DNA from: Aromatoleum evansii
Lineage (GTDB): Bacteria; Pseudomonadota; Gammaproteobacteria; Burkholderiales; Rhodocyclaceae
DNA: 64,000 bases
Direction: 5' to 3'
Assembly: GCF_012910805.1 (NCBI RefSeq)
Contig: NZ_WTVK01000001.1
Span: 62,001-126,000, forward strand
The first letter of the stretch is position 1. Every line of letters begins with the position of its first letter. Under the pieces are notes generated by a model. It saw only the letters and a list, made by a program, of their open reading frames with translations. It had not been told where the DNA came from and did no database searches. The translations under genes were made by a program, and so were the position numbers. Shown here in pieces: positions 48,270-57,004 of the stretch.

Positions 48270-49715
48270 ATGAAGCTTAACCTCGTAATCCTCTCCGGCG
48301 GTTCCGGTACGCGATTGTGGCCGCTTTCGCGTGAGCAGTATCCGAAGCAATTATTGGCGCTGATCGGTGACGATACCATGCTGCAGCAGACCGCGACCCG
48401 GCTCGACGGATTTTCGGGGAGCCTCCCCGTCGCCGTCGAGCCGATTGTCGTGTGCAACGAGGAATATCGTTTCATCACTGCCGAACAGATGCGTGCGATC
48501 GGCCGGCCGACCCGTCACATCCTGCTCGAGCCGATCGGTCGCAACACCGCGCCCGCGCTGACGCTGGCCGCCCTTTCGGTCGTGCGTGAGGGCGATGACG
48601 GAGTGCTGCTCGTGATGCCCGCGGACCACGTCGTCCGTGACCGCGAGGCCTTCCACCGTTCCGTGGCAGTCGGGCTGGAGGCGGCGAAGGAGGGGGCTAT
48701 GGTCACCTTCGGGATCGTCCCCGAACGTGCGGAAACGGGGTACGGGTACATCCGCTTCGGCAGCGAGTGTAGTCCGGGCGTGTGCGAGATCGCCGCCTTC
48801 GTCGAGAAGCCGGACGCGGAAACGGCAGCCGAGTATGTTGCGAGCGGTGCCTATCTGTGGAACAGCGGCCTCTTCATGGTGCGCGCGAGCGCATGGCTGA
48901 AGGCGATCGGCCACTTCAATCCGGCCATGCTGGCCGCCTGCGAGGCGAGCCTGGATGCGGCCGTCCGGGATATCGATTTCGTGCGGATCGGGCGCGGCGC
49001 GTTTGAGGCGTGCCCGTCCGATTCGATCGACTATGCGGTCATGGAGAAACTTGCTGGAACGCCCGAACTGGGCATCGCGCCGCGTGTCGTGCCGATGTCC
49101 GTCGGCTGGTCCGACGTCGGCGCCTGGGATGCGCTATGGGCGCTTGCCGAGAAGGACGGCACCGGCAATGCTGCACGCGGCGATGTCGTGTTCGAGGACA
49201 CCACGGACAGCCTTGTTCATGCCACCAGCCGCATGGTCGCCTGCGTCGGTGTGGATGGGCTCGTCGTCGTCGAAACGCCCGATGCTGTCATGGTCGCGCA
49301 CAAGGACCGCACGCAGGACGTCAAGAGGATCGTTGCCCGCCTCAAGGCAGACAAGCGCAGCCAGGTCTACGCCCATCGGAAAATTCACAGGCCGTGGGGC
49401 TGCTACGATTCGATCGACAACGGTCAGCGCTTCCAGGTCAAGCACATCCAGGTCAAGCCCGGGGCGGCGCTCAGTCTTCAGATGCACCACCACCGTGCCG
49501 AACACTGGATCGTCGTGAGCGGCACAGCGAAGGTCACCCGCGGCGACGAAACCTTCCTGCTCACCGAAAACCAGTCGACCTACATTCCGCTGGGCGTTAC
49601 CCATCGTCTAGAAAATCCCGGAAAGCTGATGCTCGAGATGATCGAGGTCCAGTCGGGGAGCTATCTGGGCGAAGACGATATCGTCCGCTTCGAGGATACC
49701 TACGGTCGCAAGTAG
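48270..49715 (+). CDS. manC: Mannose-1-phosphate guanylyltransferase/mannose-6-phosphate isomerase
   Basis: A 481-residue bifunctional enzyme. The nucleotidyltransferase domain has GGSGTRLWPLSREQYPKQ and PADHVV; the C-terminal cupin isomerase part has QMHHHRAEHW and YIPLGVTHRLENPG with zinc-binding His and Glu. It makes GDP-mannose for exopolysaccharide or LPS. ATG 48270 starts the conserved sequence. It stands alone here, divergent from mltB, and ends at a GC-rich hairpin. Confidence 0.93.
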   Translation: MKLNLVILSGGSGTRLWPLSREQYPKQLLALIGDDTMLQQTATRLDGFSGSLPVAVEPIVVCNEEYRFITAEQMRAIGRPTRHILLEPIGRNTAPALTLAALSVVREGDDGVLLVMPADHVVRDREAFHRSVAVGLEAAKEGAMVTFGIVPERAETGYGYIRFGSECSPGVCEIAAFVEKPDAETAAEYVASGAYLWNSGLFMVRASAWLKAIGHFNPAMLAACEASLDAAVRDIDFVRIGRGAFEACPSDSIDYAVMEKLAGTPELGIAPRVVPMSVGWSDVGAWDALWALAEKDGTGNAARGDVVFEDTTDSLVHATSRMVACVGVDGLVVVETPDAVMVAHKDRTQDVKRIVARLKADKRSQVYAHRKIHRPWGCYDSIDNGQRFQVKHIQVKPGAALSLQMHHHRAEHWIVVSGTAKVTRGDETFLLTENQSTYIPLGVTHRLENPGKLMLEMIEVQSGSYLGEDDIVRFEDTYGRK

Positions 49716-49728
49716 CAAGGGGGCGTTA

Positions 49729-49753
49729 CCGGACGGGGCTCGCGCCCGTCCGG
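49729..49753. terminator. Hairpin between convergent manC and bamD
   Basis: Perfect 9-bp stem CCGGACGGG (49729-49737) and CCCGTCCGG (49745-49753), 7-nt loop, no T tract; likely Rho-assisted or a shared 3' structure. Confidence 0.55.
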
Positions 49754-49776
49754 CAGAAGGGTGTGGCGACTTTCGA

Positions 49777-50574
49777 TTACCAGAGCTGCCACCACGGACG
49801 GCCGTCCTTCGGCCCGCCCGCGTAATACACGCTGTTCGGGAAGTTCTTGCGCATCACCCGCTCGGCGTCGTCACGCAGGTCGCTCATGCCCAGCGCGTCG
49901 TAGCTCTTGACCAGCATGAACAGCGCCTCTTCCGTCGCCGGGGCGTTCGGGTAGGTCTTGATCGTGGCCTGTGCCCGGTTGATGGTGGCCACGTAGGCGC
50001 CGCGCTTGTAGTAATAGCGGGCGACATGCACCTCGTGCTGGGCGAGCGAGTTCACCAGGTATTGCATGCGCTGTCGTGCGTCTTCGGCGTAGCGGCTGCC
50101 CGGAAAACGGCTCACGAGCTGGCCGAAGGTGTCGAAGGACTCCTGGGCAGCCTTCGGGTCACGCTCGGAGAGATCCTGGTTCGACAGGCCTGCGAGCAGG
50201 CCGAGGTCTTCGTTGAAGGTCGCGAGGCCCTTCAGGTAGTACATGTAATCCGCGTTGGGATGGTTGGGGTGCAGCTTGATGAAGCGGTCTGCCGCAGCGA
50301 TGGCAAGCGCCGGCTCGTACGACTTGTAATGCGCGTAAGCGACCTCGATCTGAGCCTGTTGCGCGTAGCGGCCGTAAGGGAAGCGCGCCTCGAGCTTTTC
50401 GAAGAGCTTGATGGCTTGCTCGTAGGAACCCTCGGCCATGTAGTTCTTCGCTTCGGAGTACAGCTTCTGGGCATTCCAGCCCGCCGTCTCGTCGATCTGT
50501 TCCGGCAACAGGCCGCATCCGCCGAGCAGCAATGCACCGATAACCGCTAAACTTCCAAGGGTGAACCTGGCCAT
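49777..50574 (-). CDS. bamD: Outer-membrane assembly lipoprotein BamD
   Basis: A 265-residue lipoprotein with lipobox LLLGGC (Cys20), then TPR repeats: YSEAKNYMAEGSYEQAIKLFEKLEARFPYG is the first, typical of BamD. The motif HPNHPNADYMYYLKGLA and later RDPKAAQESFDTF are family features. It works in the BamABCDE complex for beta-barrel insertion. Its ATG is 13 bp from the rluD start on the other strand, the usual bamD-rluD arrangement. Confidence 0.95.
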   Translation of the reverse strand: MARFTLGSLAVIGALLLGGCGLLPEQIDETAGWNAQKLYSEAKNYMAEGSYEQAIKLFEKLEARFPYGRYAQQAQIEVAYAHYKSYEPALAIAAADRFIKLHPNHPNADYMYYLKGLATFNEDLGLLAGLSNQDLSERDPKAAQESFDTFGQLVSRFPGSRYAEDARQRMQYLVNSLAQHEVHVARYYYKRGAYVATINRAQATIKTYPNAPATEEALFMLVKSYDALGMSDLRDDAERVMRKNFPNSVYYAGGPKDGRPWWQLW

Positions 50575-50587
50575 CGAAAAAACTCGC

Positions 50588-51550
50588 GTGAATGAACCGG
50601 ACGATTATAGCCCACTGGGAGAGGCTGCTTCGCACCACCGGCTGACGATACCTGCCGACTGTGCCGGCCTGCGGCTCGACCAGGCCCTTGCGCGCCTTTT
50701 CCCCGCCCACTCGCGCAGTCGCCTGCAGGCCTGGCTCAAGTCCGGGCGTGTCAGCCTCAACGGCAGCCTCCATGATGCAAAGTTCAAGGTCTGGGGCGGC
50801 GAAGCCCTGGAAGTCGATGCGGCGCCGGTGCCCGAAGAGGTTGCCGAGGCACCCGAGGACATCCCGCTCGACATCGCCTACGAGGATGCCCACATCCTTG
50901 TTATCGACAAGCCGGTCGGTCTCGTCGTGCATCCCGGTAGCGGCAACTGGAGCGGGACGCTTCTCAATGCACTGCTGCACCACGCTCCGGAACTCGCCAA
51001 CATCCCGCGCGCCGGCATCGTGCACCGTCTCGACAAGGACACCAGCGGACTGATGGTGGTCGCCCGCACCCTCGAGGCGCAGACGGACCTGGTGCGGCAG
51101 CTCCAGGCGCGTAGCGTCAAGCGACACTATCTCGCGCTGGTGCACGGGATGGTCACCGGCCCCGGCGTAGTCGATGCCTCTATCGGCCGGCACCCCTCGC
51201 AGCGCACGAAGATGGCCGTCCATTCGGGCGGTCGCGCGGCAGTCACGCGCTATTCCGTGCGCGAGCACTTCGCCCGCGCGACACTCGTCGAGTGTCGGCT
51301 CGAAACCGGTCGCACGCATCAGATCCGCGTCCACATGGCGCACATCGGCCATCCGCTGGTGGGCGATGCGACCTACGGGCGACGGCGCAGCGGCTGCGCG
51401 ACCCTGGACGCCTTCCCGCGGCAGGCGCTGCACGCCTTCCGCCTGGGGCTCCTTCACCCGGCTACTGGCGAGGAAATGGTGTGGGAGTCGCCATTGCCCG
51501 AAGATTTCGAGAGCCTGCTTGCATCCATCCGCGCGGAGACGCCCGCATGA
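50588..51550 (+). CDS. rluD: 23S rRNA pseudouridine synthase RluD
   Basis: A 320-residue enzyme: S4 RNA-binding domain (LRLDQALARLFPAHSRSRLQ) and pseudouridine synthase domain with catalytic Asp in HRLDKDTSGLMVVA and the LETGRTHQIRVH motif. It modifies helix 69 uridines (1911, 1915, 1917 in E. coli). GTG 50588 is preferred because the frame to 50561 would overlap bamD; no ribosome site distinguishes them. pgeF overlaps its stop (ATGA). Confidence 0.94.
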   Translation: MNEPDDYSPLGEAASHHRLTIPADCAGLRLDQALARLFPAHSRSRLQAWLKSGRVSLNGSLHDAKFKVWGGEALEVDAAPVPEEVAEAPEDIPLDIAYEDAHILVIDKPVGLVVHPGSGNWSGTLLNALLHHAPELANIPRAGIVHRLDKDTSGLMVVARTLEAQTDLVRQLQARSVKRHYLALVHGMVTGPGVVDASIGRHPSQRTKMAVHSGGRAAVTRYSVREHFARATLVECRLETGRTHQIRVHMAHIGHPLVGDATYGRRRSGCATLDAFPRQALHAFRLGLLHPATGEEMVWESPLPEDFESLLASIRAETPA

Positions 51551-52290
51551 GTCCCGACTGGTTCGAGCCCGACTGGCCTGCTCCGGAGCGCGTGCGCGCC
51601 CTCGTCACGACACGGCACGGTGGTGTCAGCGAGGGGCCGTGGGCGAGCATGAATCTCGGTGGCCACGTTGGCGACTCGCCGCTGGCCGTCGCCCGCAATC
51701 GGGCCATCCTGCGCGCTGTGGTGCCGTCCGAGCCGTGTTGGCTGGATCAGGTGCATGGCATTGAAGTGTGCGATGCGGCAGCAGTGGGGGGCGACCCCGT
51801 TCCGCCGCGTGCCGACGCGTCGATCGCGCGCGCTGCAGGCGCCGTGTGCGTCGTGATGACCGCGGACTGCCTGCCGGTGCTGTTCTGCGATGACGAGGGG
51901 GCGGTCGTGGCCGCAGCCCATGCGGGATGGCGCGGGCTCGCGTCGGGCATTCTCGATGCGACGGTCGCACGCATGAACATACCGCCTGCACGGATCATTG
52001 CCTGGATGGGCCCGGCCATCGGCGCGGATGCCTTCGAGGTCGGCGGCGAGGTGCGCGAGCGCTTCGTTACTGCCGACGCTGGTGCCGCGCGTGCGTTCCA
52101 GCCGGCGGAGCTGCCCGGCAAATGGTATGCGGACCTGTTCGAGCTCGCACGCCGGCGCCTGCGAGCGATCGGGGTCGATCGGGTCTACGGGGGCGACGTC
52201 TGCACATTTTCCGACCCCTTGCGCTGGTTTTCCTATCGGCGCGACGGCGTGACGGGGCGCCTGGCCTCCCTCGTGTGGCTCTCCGATTGA
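51547..52290 (+). CDS. pgeF: Peptidoglycan editing factor PgeF (YfiH, DUF152)
   Basis: A 247-residue protein of the multicopper polyphenol oxidase-like (YfiH/laccase-domain) family. Metal-site residues lie in LDQVHGIEV, VMTADCLPVLFCD and AAHAGWRGL. In E. coli PgeF prevents misincorporation of L-Ser into peptidoglycan; purine nucleoside phosphorylase activity is also reported for the family. ATG 51547 overlaps the rluD stop, so the two are translated together. Confidence 0.9.
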   Translation: MSPDWFEPDWPAPERVRALVTTRHGGVSEGPWASMNLGGHVGDSPLAVARNRAILRAVVPSEPCWLDQVHGIEVCDAAAVGGDPVPPRADASIARAAGAVCVVMTADCLPVLFCDDEGAVVAAAHAGWRGLASGILDATVARMNIPPARIIAWMGPAIGADAFEVGGEVRERFVTADAGAARAFQPAELPGKWYADLFELARRRLRAIGVDRVYGGDVCTFSDPLRWFSYRRDGVTGRLASLVWLSD

Positions 52291-52306
52291 CGGGCAGCCC
52301 TTCCGA

Positions 52307-52531
52307 CTATTGATCGATATCCGATTCGGTTCTATCGTTCGTCGGTGTCTCGTCCGGGTTTTCGCGGCGGGCGGCCGCGCGGCGGCGAGCCGGCGTCCCG
52401 GCCAGCCACAGGAACAGGGCCATTGGGCCTAGTCCCCAGAATACGAAGGTGAGCACGCCGCCGACGACCGTGGTGTCCGAGATCGCCGCGATCAGCACGA
52501 CGTACAGCCAGGCGATTGCAATAATGTACAT
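52307..52531 (-). CDS. Small membrane protein, function unknown
   Basis: A 74-residue protein with two membrane helices (residues 2-20 and 25-43, WLYVVLIAAISD and FVFWGLGPMALFLWLAG) and a highly charged C-terminal tail (ARRRAAARRENPDETP). ATG 52531 is the only start that leaves out a polar extension. No family recognised. It is convergent with pgeF, 16 bp apart, and divergent from phaC. Confidence 0.6.
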   Translation of the reverse strand: MYIIAIAWLYVVLIAAISDTTVVGGVLTFVFWGLGPMALFLWLAGTPARRRAAARRENPDETPTNDRTESDIDQ

Positions 52532-52650
52532 GGCGCCGATTTTACCCGCGGCAGTGCGGGTGCGGCGCCGCGGACCGTGAGCGGTCCGGGGAGAATCAAG
52601 TTGACCAGCGAATTCCGCATGTGTCCGAACCTGCGCCTCAGGAGGGGCTG

Positions 52651-54393
52651 ATGTCCGAATCCGACAACAAACAGGGCAATCCCGCAATCGAGGGCATGCT
52701 GCAGTTCGGCCAGGCGATGGCCCAGAATTTTTTTCAGGCGATCGCGCGCCAGCATGCGGTCATGCAGGACAGCAGCGGAGACGCTGCGCCGGCCATCAGC
52801 CTGCCGGAAAACGAAGCGATTGCGCGCCTGCAGCAGGACTTCGCCGCGCGCCACGTTGCGCTGTGGTCGTCGATGCTGCAGCTGAAGCCAGGCGAGAAGG
52901 CGGCCCCCGTCATTGCCCCCGAGCCGGGAGACCGGCGGTTTACGGCGCCCGAATGGAGCGAGAGCCCCGTCTTCGACTACATCCGCCAGGCCTACCTGCT
53001 GAACGCGAGCTTTCTCAACCAGGTTTCCGACGAGTTGCCGATGGCTGATGGTCGGGCCAAGTCGCGCCTTCAGTTCCTGACCCGGCAATACGTCGATGCG
53101 CTCGCGCCGTCGAATTTCGCCGCCACGAATCCCGAATTCATCAAGACCGCCCTCGACACCGAAGGTGAGAGCATCACGCGCGGGATCAAGAACCTGATCG
53201 CCGATCTCGAGAAGGGTCGCGTGTCGATGACCGATGACGAGGCTTTCGAGGTCGGGCGCAACATCGCCGTGTCGCCAGGGGCGGTTATCTACCAGAACGA
53301 GCTGATGCAGCTCATCCAGTACGCGCCGCTCACCGACAAGGTCGCCCAGGCGCCGCTGCTGATCGTGCCGCCCTGCATCAACAAGTTCTACGTCCTCGAT
53401 CTGCAGCCGGACAACTCGCTGGTGCGTTTCGCTGTGGAGCAGGGCTTCACCGTCTTCCTCGTCTCGTGGAAGAACCCCAAGGCAGCGGAGTCCACCGCGA
53501 CCTGGGATGATTACCTCGAGAAGGGCCCGCTCAAAGCGCTCGAAGTCGTGCGTACCGTCACGCGCGTGAAGAAACCGAACGTGCTCGGCTTCTGCGTTGG
53601 TGGCACGATATTGACATCGGCTCTCGGCGTGGCGCGTGCGCGTGGCGAAGATCCTGTGGCGAGCCTGACGCTGATGACGACCTTGCTCGATTTCGCGGAT
53701 GCGGGCGAGCTCGGCTGTCTGGTCGATGAGGCCAGTGTGACTGCCCGCGAAGCCGCAATTGGAAAAGGGGGGCTGTTACCCGGGCAGGAACTCGCGAATG
53801 TGTTTTCCGCGCTGCGTGCCAACGACCTCATCTGGCAGTACGTCGTCGGCAACTACCTGAAGGGCAACAAACCGCAGGCATTCGACCTGCTGTACTGGAA
53901 TTCCGATAGCACGAATCTGCCGGGGCCGTTCCTGACGTGGTATTTGCGTAACATGTATCTGGAAAATAACCTGCGGATGCCGGGCAAGCTCAAAATGCTC
54001 GGTGCAAAGGTCGATCTCGGCAAGGTCGACGCGCCGGCATATCTGCTCGCTACGCGCGAGGATCATATCGTCCCGTGGAAGGGGGCCTATCTTTCGCGCG
54101 GACTCTTGGGTGGTGAAACGACCTTCGTGCTGGGCGCGAGCGGTCACATCGCCGGGGCGATCAATCCGGCGTCGAAGAACCGTCGCAGCTACTGGGTGAA
54201 CGCCTCCGGCGCCGCCGACCCGGACGAATGGCTGGACGGTGCGGTCGAGCAGAAGGGTAGCTGGTGGTTGAACTGGATCGAATGGCTCAGGCCATACGGA
54301 GGCAAGCAGGTTGCGGCACGAGGCCGCCTCGGCAATGCCAAGTACGCACCGATCGAACCCGCACCCGGGTGTTACGTGAAGGAAAAGGCTTGA
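52651..54393 (+). CDS. phaC: PHA synthase, class I (pha-operon copy)
   Basis: A 580-residue class I PhaC. The N-terminal domain contains NPEFIKTALDTEGESITRG; the hydrolase core has GFCVGG with catalytic Cys315, Asp in LLATREDHIVPW and His in GASGHIAGAINP. It makes PHB on granules. ATG 52651 lies 5 nt after AGGAGGGG; GTG 52621 is in frame. It heads phaC-phaB-phaB-phaR. A diverged paralogue lies at 17.7 kb. Confidence 0.95.
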   Translation: MSESDNKQGNPAIEGMLQFGQAMAQNFFQAIARQHAVMQDSSGDAAPAISLPENEAIARLQQDFAARHVALWSSMLQLKPGEKAAPVIAPEPGDRRFTAPEWSESPVFDYIRQAYLLNASFLNQVSDELPMADGRAKSRLQFLTRQYVDALAPSNFAATNPEFIKTALDTEGESITRGIKNLIADLEKGRVSMTDDEAFEVGRNIAVSPGAVIYQNELMQLIQYAPLTDKVAQAPLLIVPPCINKFYVLDLQPDNSLVRFAVEQGFTVFLVSWKNPKAAESTATWDDYLEKGPLKALEVVRTVTRVKKPNVLGFCVGGTILTSALGVARARGEDPVASLTLMTTLLDFADAGELGCLVDEASVTAREAAIGKGGLLPGQELANVFSALRANDLIWQYVVGNYLKGNKPQAFDLLYWNSDSTNLPGPFLTWYLRNMYLENNLRMPGKLKMLGAKVDLGKVDAPAYLLATREDHIVPWKGAYLSRGLLGGETTFVLGASGHIAGAINPASKNRRSYWVNASGAADPDEWLDGAVEQKGSWWLNWIEWLRPYGGKQVAARGRLGNAKYAPIEPAPGCYVKEKA

Positions 54394-54505
54394 CGCGTAC
54401 ACGCCGGTCCGGAACCGGAATTGTCCAGCGGCAGCGGACACGGGGGCGCTGCCGGAAGTGTCTGGAAACCCCTTGTGGATCGATCAACGGGAGAGGAGGA
54501 AGTTT

Positions 54506-55243
54506 ATGGCAAGAGTCGCACTAGTGACCGGTGGCATGGGTGGCCTGGGCGAAGCGGTGTGCATCAAGCTCGCCGCGCTGGGCTACAAGGTCGTGACGAC
54601 ACATTCCCCGGGCAACACCAAGGCCACTGAATGGCTGCCCATGAACAACATGGGCTACGGCTTCAAGGCCTATCCCTGCGATGTCTCGGATTTCGATTCG
54701 TGCAAGACCTGTGTCGAGACTGTCACCCGGGAAGTGGGCCCCGTCGATGTGCTGGTGAATAACGCCGGGATCACCCGCGACATGACCTTCAAGAAGATGA
54801 CCAAGGCCGACTGGGATGCCGTCATCTCCACCAACCTCGACAGCGTGTTCAACATGACCAAGCAGGTCATGGACGGCATGGTCGAGCGCAAGTGGGGACG
54901 CGTCATCAACGTATCGTCGGTCAATGGCCAGAAAGGTGCATTCGGCCAGACCAACTACTCCGCAGCGAAGGCGGGGATGCATGGTTTTACCAAGGCGCTC
55001 GCACTGGAAGTCGCGCGAAGCGGAGTCACCGTCAATACCATCTCGCCGGGATACATCGGCACCAAGATGGTGACGGCCATCCCGCAGGAAATCCTTGAAT
55101 CCAAGATCCTGCCGCAGATTCCCGTGTCGCGTCTGGGCAAGCCCGAGGAAATTGCCGGCCTGGTGGCCTATCTCGCGTCTGAGGAGGCCGCGTTCGTGAC
55201 CGGCGCCAACATCTCCATCAACGGCGGGCAGCACATGTTCTGA
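54506..55243 (+). CDS. phaB: Acetoacetyl-CoA reductase, copy 1
   Basis: A 245-residue SDR: TGGMGGLG dinucleotide motif, NNAGITRDMTFKKM, the catalytic NVSSVNGQKGAFGQTNYSAAK segment (Ser, Tyr, Lys) and C-terminal GANISINGGQHMF. It reduces acetoacetyl-CoA to (R)-3-hydroxybutyryl-CoA, normally with NADPH. ATG 54506 is 6 nt after GGAGGAAG. A terminator separates it from copy 2. Confidence 0.93.
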   Translation: MARVALVTGGMGGLGEAVCIKLAALGYKVVTTHSPGNTKATEWLPMNNMGYGFKAYPCDVSDFDSCKTCVETVTREVGPVDVLVNNAGITRDMTFKKMTKADWDAVISTNLDSVFNMTKQVMDGMVERKWGRVINVSSVNGQKGAFGQTNYSAAKAGMHGFTKALALEVARSGVTVNTISPGYIGTKMVTAIPQEILESKILPQIPVSRLGKPEEIAGLVAYLASEEAAFVTGANISINGGQHMF

Positions 55244-55267
55244 CCGGGACCACATCCGGTTCGGTAG

Positions 55268-55303
55268 CGGCGCGTTTCCGACAAGGGCGCGCCGTTTTAT
55301 TTT
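55268..55303 (+). terminator. Terminator after phaB copy 1
   Basis: Stem CGGCGCG (55268-55274) and CGCGCCG (55288-55294) followed by TTTTATTTT. It separates the phaC-phaB1 transcript from the next phaB. Confidence 0.75.
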
Positions 55304-55338
55304 CCTTTTGCAGTGCAGCAAGCTCTCCGAAAAGTCCC

Positions 55339-55344
55339 TATAAT
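55339..55344 (+). promoter_or_regulatory. -10 element of the phaB copy 2 promoter
   Basis: Consensus TATAAT 112 bp before the start codon. The leader is GC-rich (CGGTAATGC and GCCGCAC), and no clear -35 is visible. Confidence 0.5.
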
Positions 55345-55456
55345 TTACCGGCTTTGCGGTAATGCACTGCCGCACGGTTGTCAGAGGAGGCGCTTGCGGA
55401 CGCTGGTGGCGCAGCCGCACTCGCTTCCCTTCACCAATCTGCAAGAGGATTGCACC

Positions 55457-56197
55457 ATGACTCAGAAAGTCGCACTCGTTACCGGCGCCATGGGCGGTTT
55501 GGGCACTGCGATCTGCCAGGCCCTCGCCAAGGATGGCCTGAAGGTTGTCGCCAACTGTCTGCCGGGTTTTCCGCAGAAGGACGAGTGGCTCGCCAAGCAG
55601 AAGGAACTCGGCTTCGAGTTCATCCCCGCCGAAGGTGACGTGTCCGATTACGAATCCTGCAAGGCAATGGTCGCCAAGATCGAAGCCGACGTCGGCGTGA
55701 TCGAGGTCCTGGTGAACAACGCGGGCATCACTCGCGACAAGTTCTTCCCCAAGATGGAGAAGGGCCAGTGGGATGCGGTGATCAATACCAACCTCAACAG
55801 CCTGTTCAACGTCACGCATCACGTCTCGCCGAAGATGGCCGAGCGCGGCTGGGGGCGGATCATCAACATCTCCTCGGTCAATGGCGTCAAGGGTCAGGCA
55901 GGCCAGACCAACTACTCCACGGCCAAGGCCGGCGTGCTGGGCTTCACCAAGGCGCTTGCCGCCGAACTGGCCACCAAGGGCGTGACCGTCAATGCGATCG
56001 CTCCGGGCTACATCGGCACTGAAATGGTCATGGCGATCCGCGAGGACATCCGCCAGGGGATTATCGATACCGTCCCGATGAAGCGTCTCGGCAAGCCGGA
56101 GGAAATCGGTGCGCTGTGCTCCTATCTCGCGTCCGAGCTGGCCGGCTATGTGACCGGTGCCACGATCAACATCAACGGCGGCCTGCACATGTGCTGA
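55457..56197 (+). CDS. phaB: Acetoacetyl-CoA reductase, copy 2
   Basis: A 246-residue SDR paralogous to copy 1 and collinear with it: TGAMGGLG, NNAGITRDKFFPKM, NISSVNGVKGQAGQTNYSTAK and GATININGGLHMC. Same reaction. ATG 55457 is preceded by GCAAGAGGATTGCACC with a GAGG ribosome site. It has its own promoter and a perfect terminator, so it can be expressed independently of phaC. Having two phaB copies but no phaA nearby is unusual. Confidence 0.93.
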   Translation: MTQKVALVTGAMGGLGTAICQALAKDGLKVVANCLPGFPQKDEWLAKQKELGFEFIPAEGDVSDYESCKAMVAKIEADVGVIEVLVNNAGITRDKFFPKMEKGQWDAVINTNLNSLFNVTHHVSPKMAERGWGRIINISSVNGVKGQAGQTNYSTAKAGVLGFTKALAAELATKGVTVNAIAPGYIGTEMVMAIREDIRQGIIDTVPMKRLGKPEEIGALCSYLASELAGYVTGATININGGLHMC

Positions 56198-56230
56198 TGC
56201 AGTATTCCGCCTCGGCGGATCGCTGCGAGA

Positions 56231-56257
56231 CCCCGCCGAACGGCGGGGTTTTTATTT
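56231..56257 (+). terminator. Terminator after phaB copy 2
   Basis: Perfect 8-bp stem CCCCGCCG/CGGCGGGG around AA, followed by TTTTTATTT. Confidence 0.85.
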
Positions 56258-56268
56258 CTGCACCGCGG

Positions 56269-56274
56269 TATAAT
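56269..56274 (+). promoter_or_regulatory. -10 element of the phaR promoter
   Basis: TATAAT 50 bp before the phaR start codon; the -35 region is AT-rich and not well defined. Confidence 0.5.
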
Positions 56275-56323
56275 TTTATTGAACGTGGAGAGCGGAATTC
56301 ACCGCCGACGAGGAGAGGTATTG

Positions 56324-56953
56324 ATGGCTGAGCAGTCGCGACTTATCAAGAAGTATCCCAATCGCCGTCTGTACGATACGAGGACCAGTTCCTACATCAC
56401 GCTGGCCGATGTGAAGGAGCTCGTATTGGGGCGGGAGGAATTTCAGGTTGTCGATGCCAAGACCGGCGAAGATCTCACGCGCAGCATTCTTCTCCAGATC
56501 ATCCTCGAGGAAGAGGCGGGCGGTGCCCCCATGTTCACCAGCGACCTGCTCGCGCACATGATCCGCTTCTACGGCAACGCCACGCAAGGGATGATGGGCA
56601 AGTACCTCGAGAACAACATCAAGGCCTTCACCGAGATGCAGGCGAAGCTGCAGGAGCAGGCGCAGGCGATCTACGGCGAGAACAGCCCGATCAGCCAGGA
56701 TCTGTGGGCCCAATTCCTCAACTTCCAGGGACCCGCGCTGCAGAGCGTGATGGGCACTTACGTCGATCAGAGCAAGAAGATGTTCTCGCAAATGCAGGAG
56801 CAGATCGAGAACCAGACGCGCAGCATCTTCACCGGCTTCCCGTTCCCGAATTACGCTCCCGCTGCCAAGGAAGAGCAGGCCGCCACGCAGGCCGCCAAGG
56901 AAGCGAAACCCGAAGCGCCTGCCCCCAAAGGCAGCCGTTCGAGCCAGAAATAA
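56324..56953 (+). CDS. phaR: PHB synthesis repressor PhaR
   Basis: A 209-residue protein with the PHB_acc_N motif IKKYPNRRLYDTRTSSYITLADV and a central helical acc domain, then an Ala/Lys/Pro tail (AAKEEQAATQAAKEAKPE). PhaR binds PHB and DNA and represses phasin genes until granules form. GAGGAGAGG lies ahead of ATG 56324. It follows the phaB copies and carries its own promoter. Confidence 0.93.
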   Translation: MAEQSRLIKKYPNRRLYDTRTSSYITLADVKELVLGREEFQVVDAKTGEDLTRSILLQIILEEEAGGAPMFTSDLLAHMIRFYGNATQGMMGKYLENNIKAFTEMQAKLQEQAQAIYGENSPISQDLWAQFLNFQGPALQSVMGTYVDQSKKMFSQMQEQIENQTRSIFTGFPFPNYAPAAKEEQAATQAAKEAKPEAPAPKGSRSSQK

Positions 56954-57004
56954 CATCCAGGCCGGGGCCATTCCGGATCCCGGCCGGCATCCCCCCTTCA
57001 GAGC

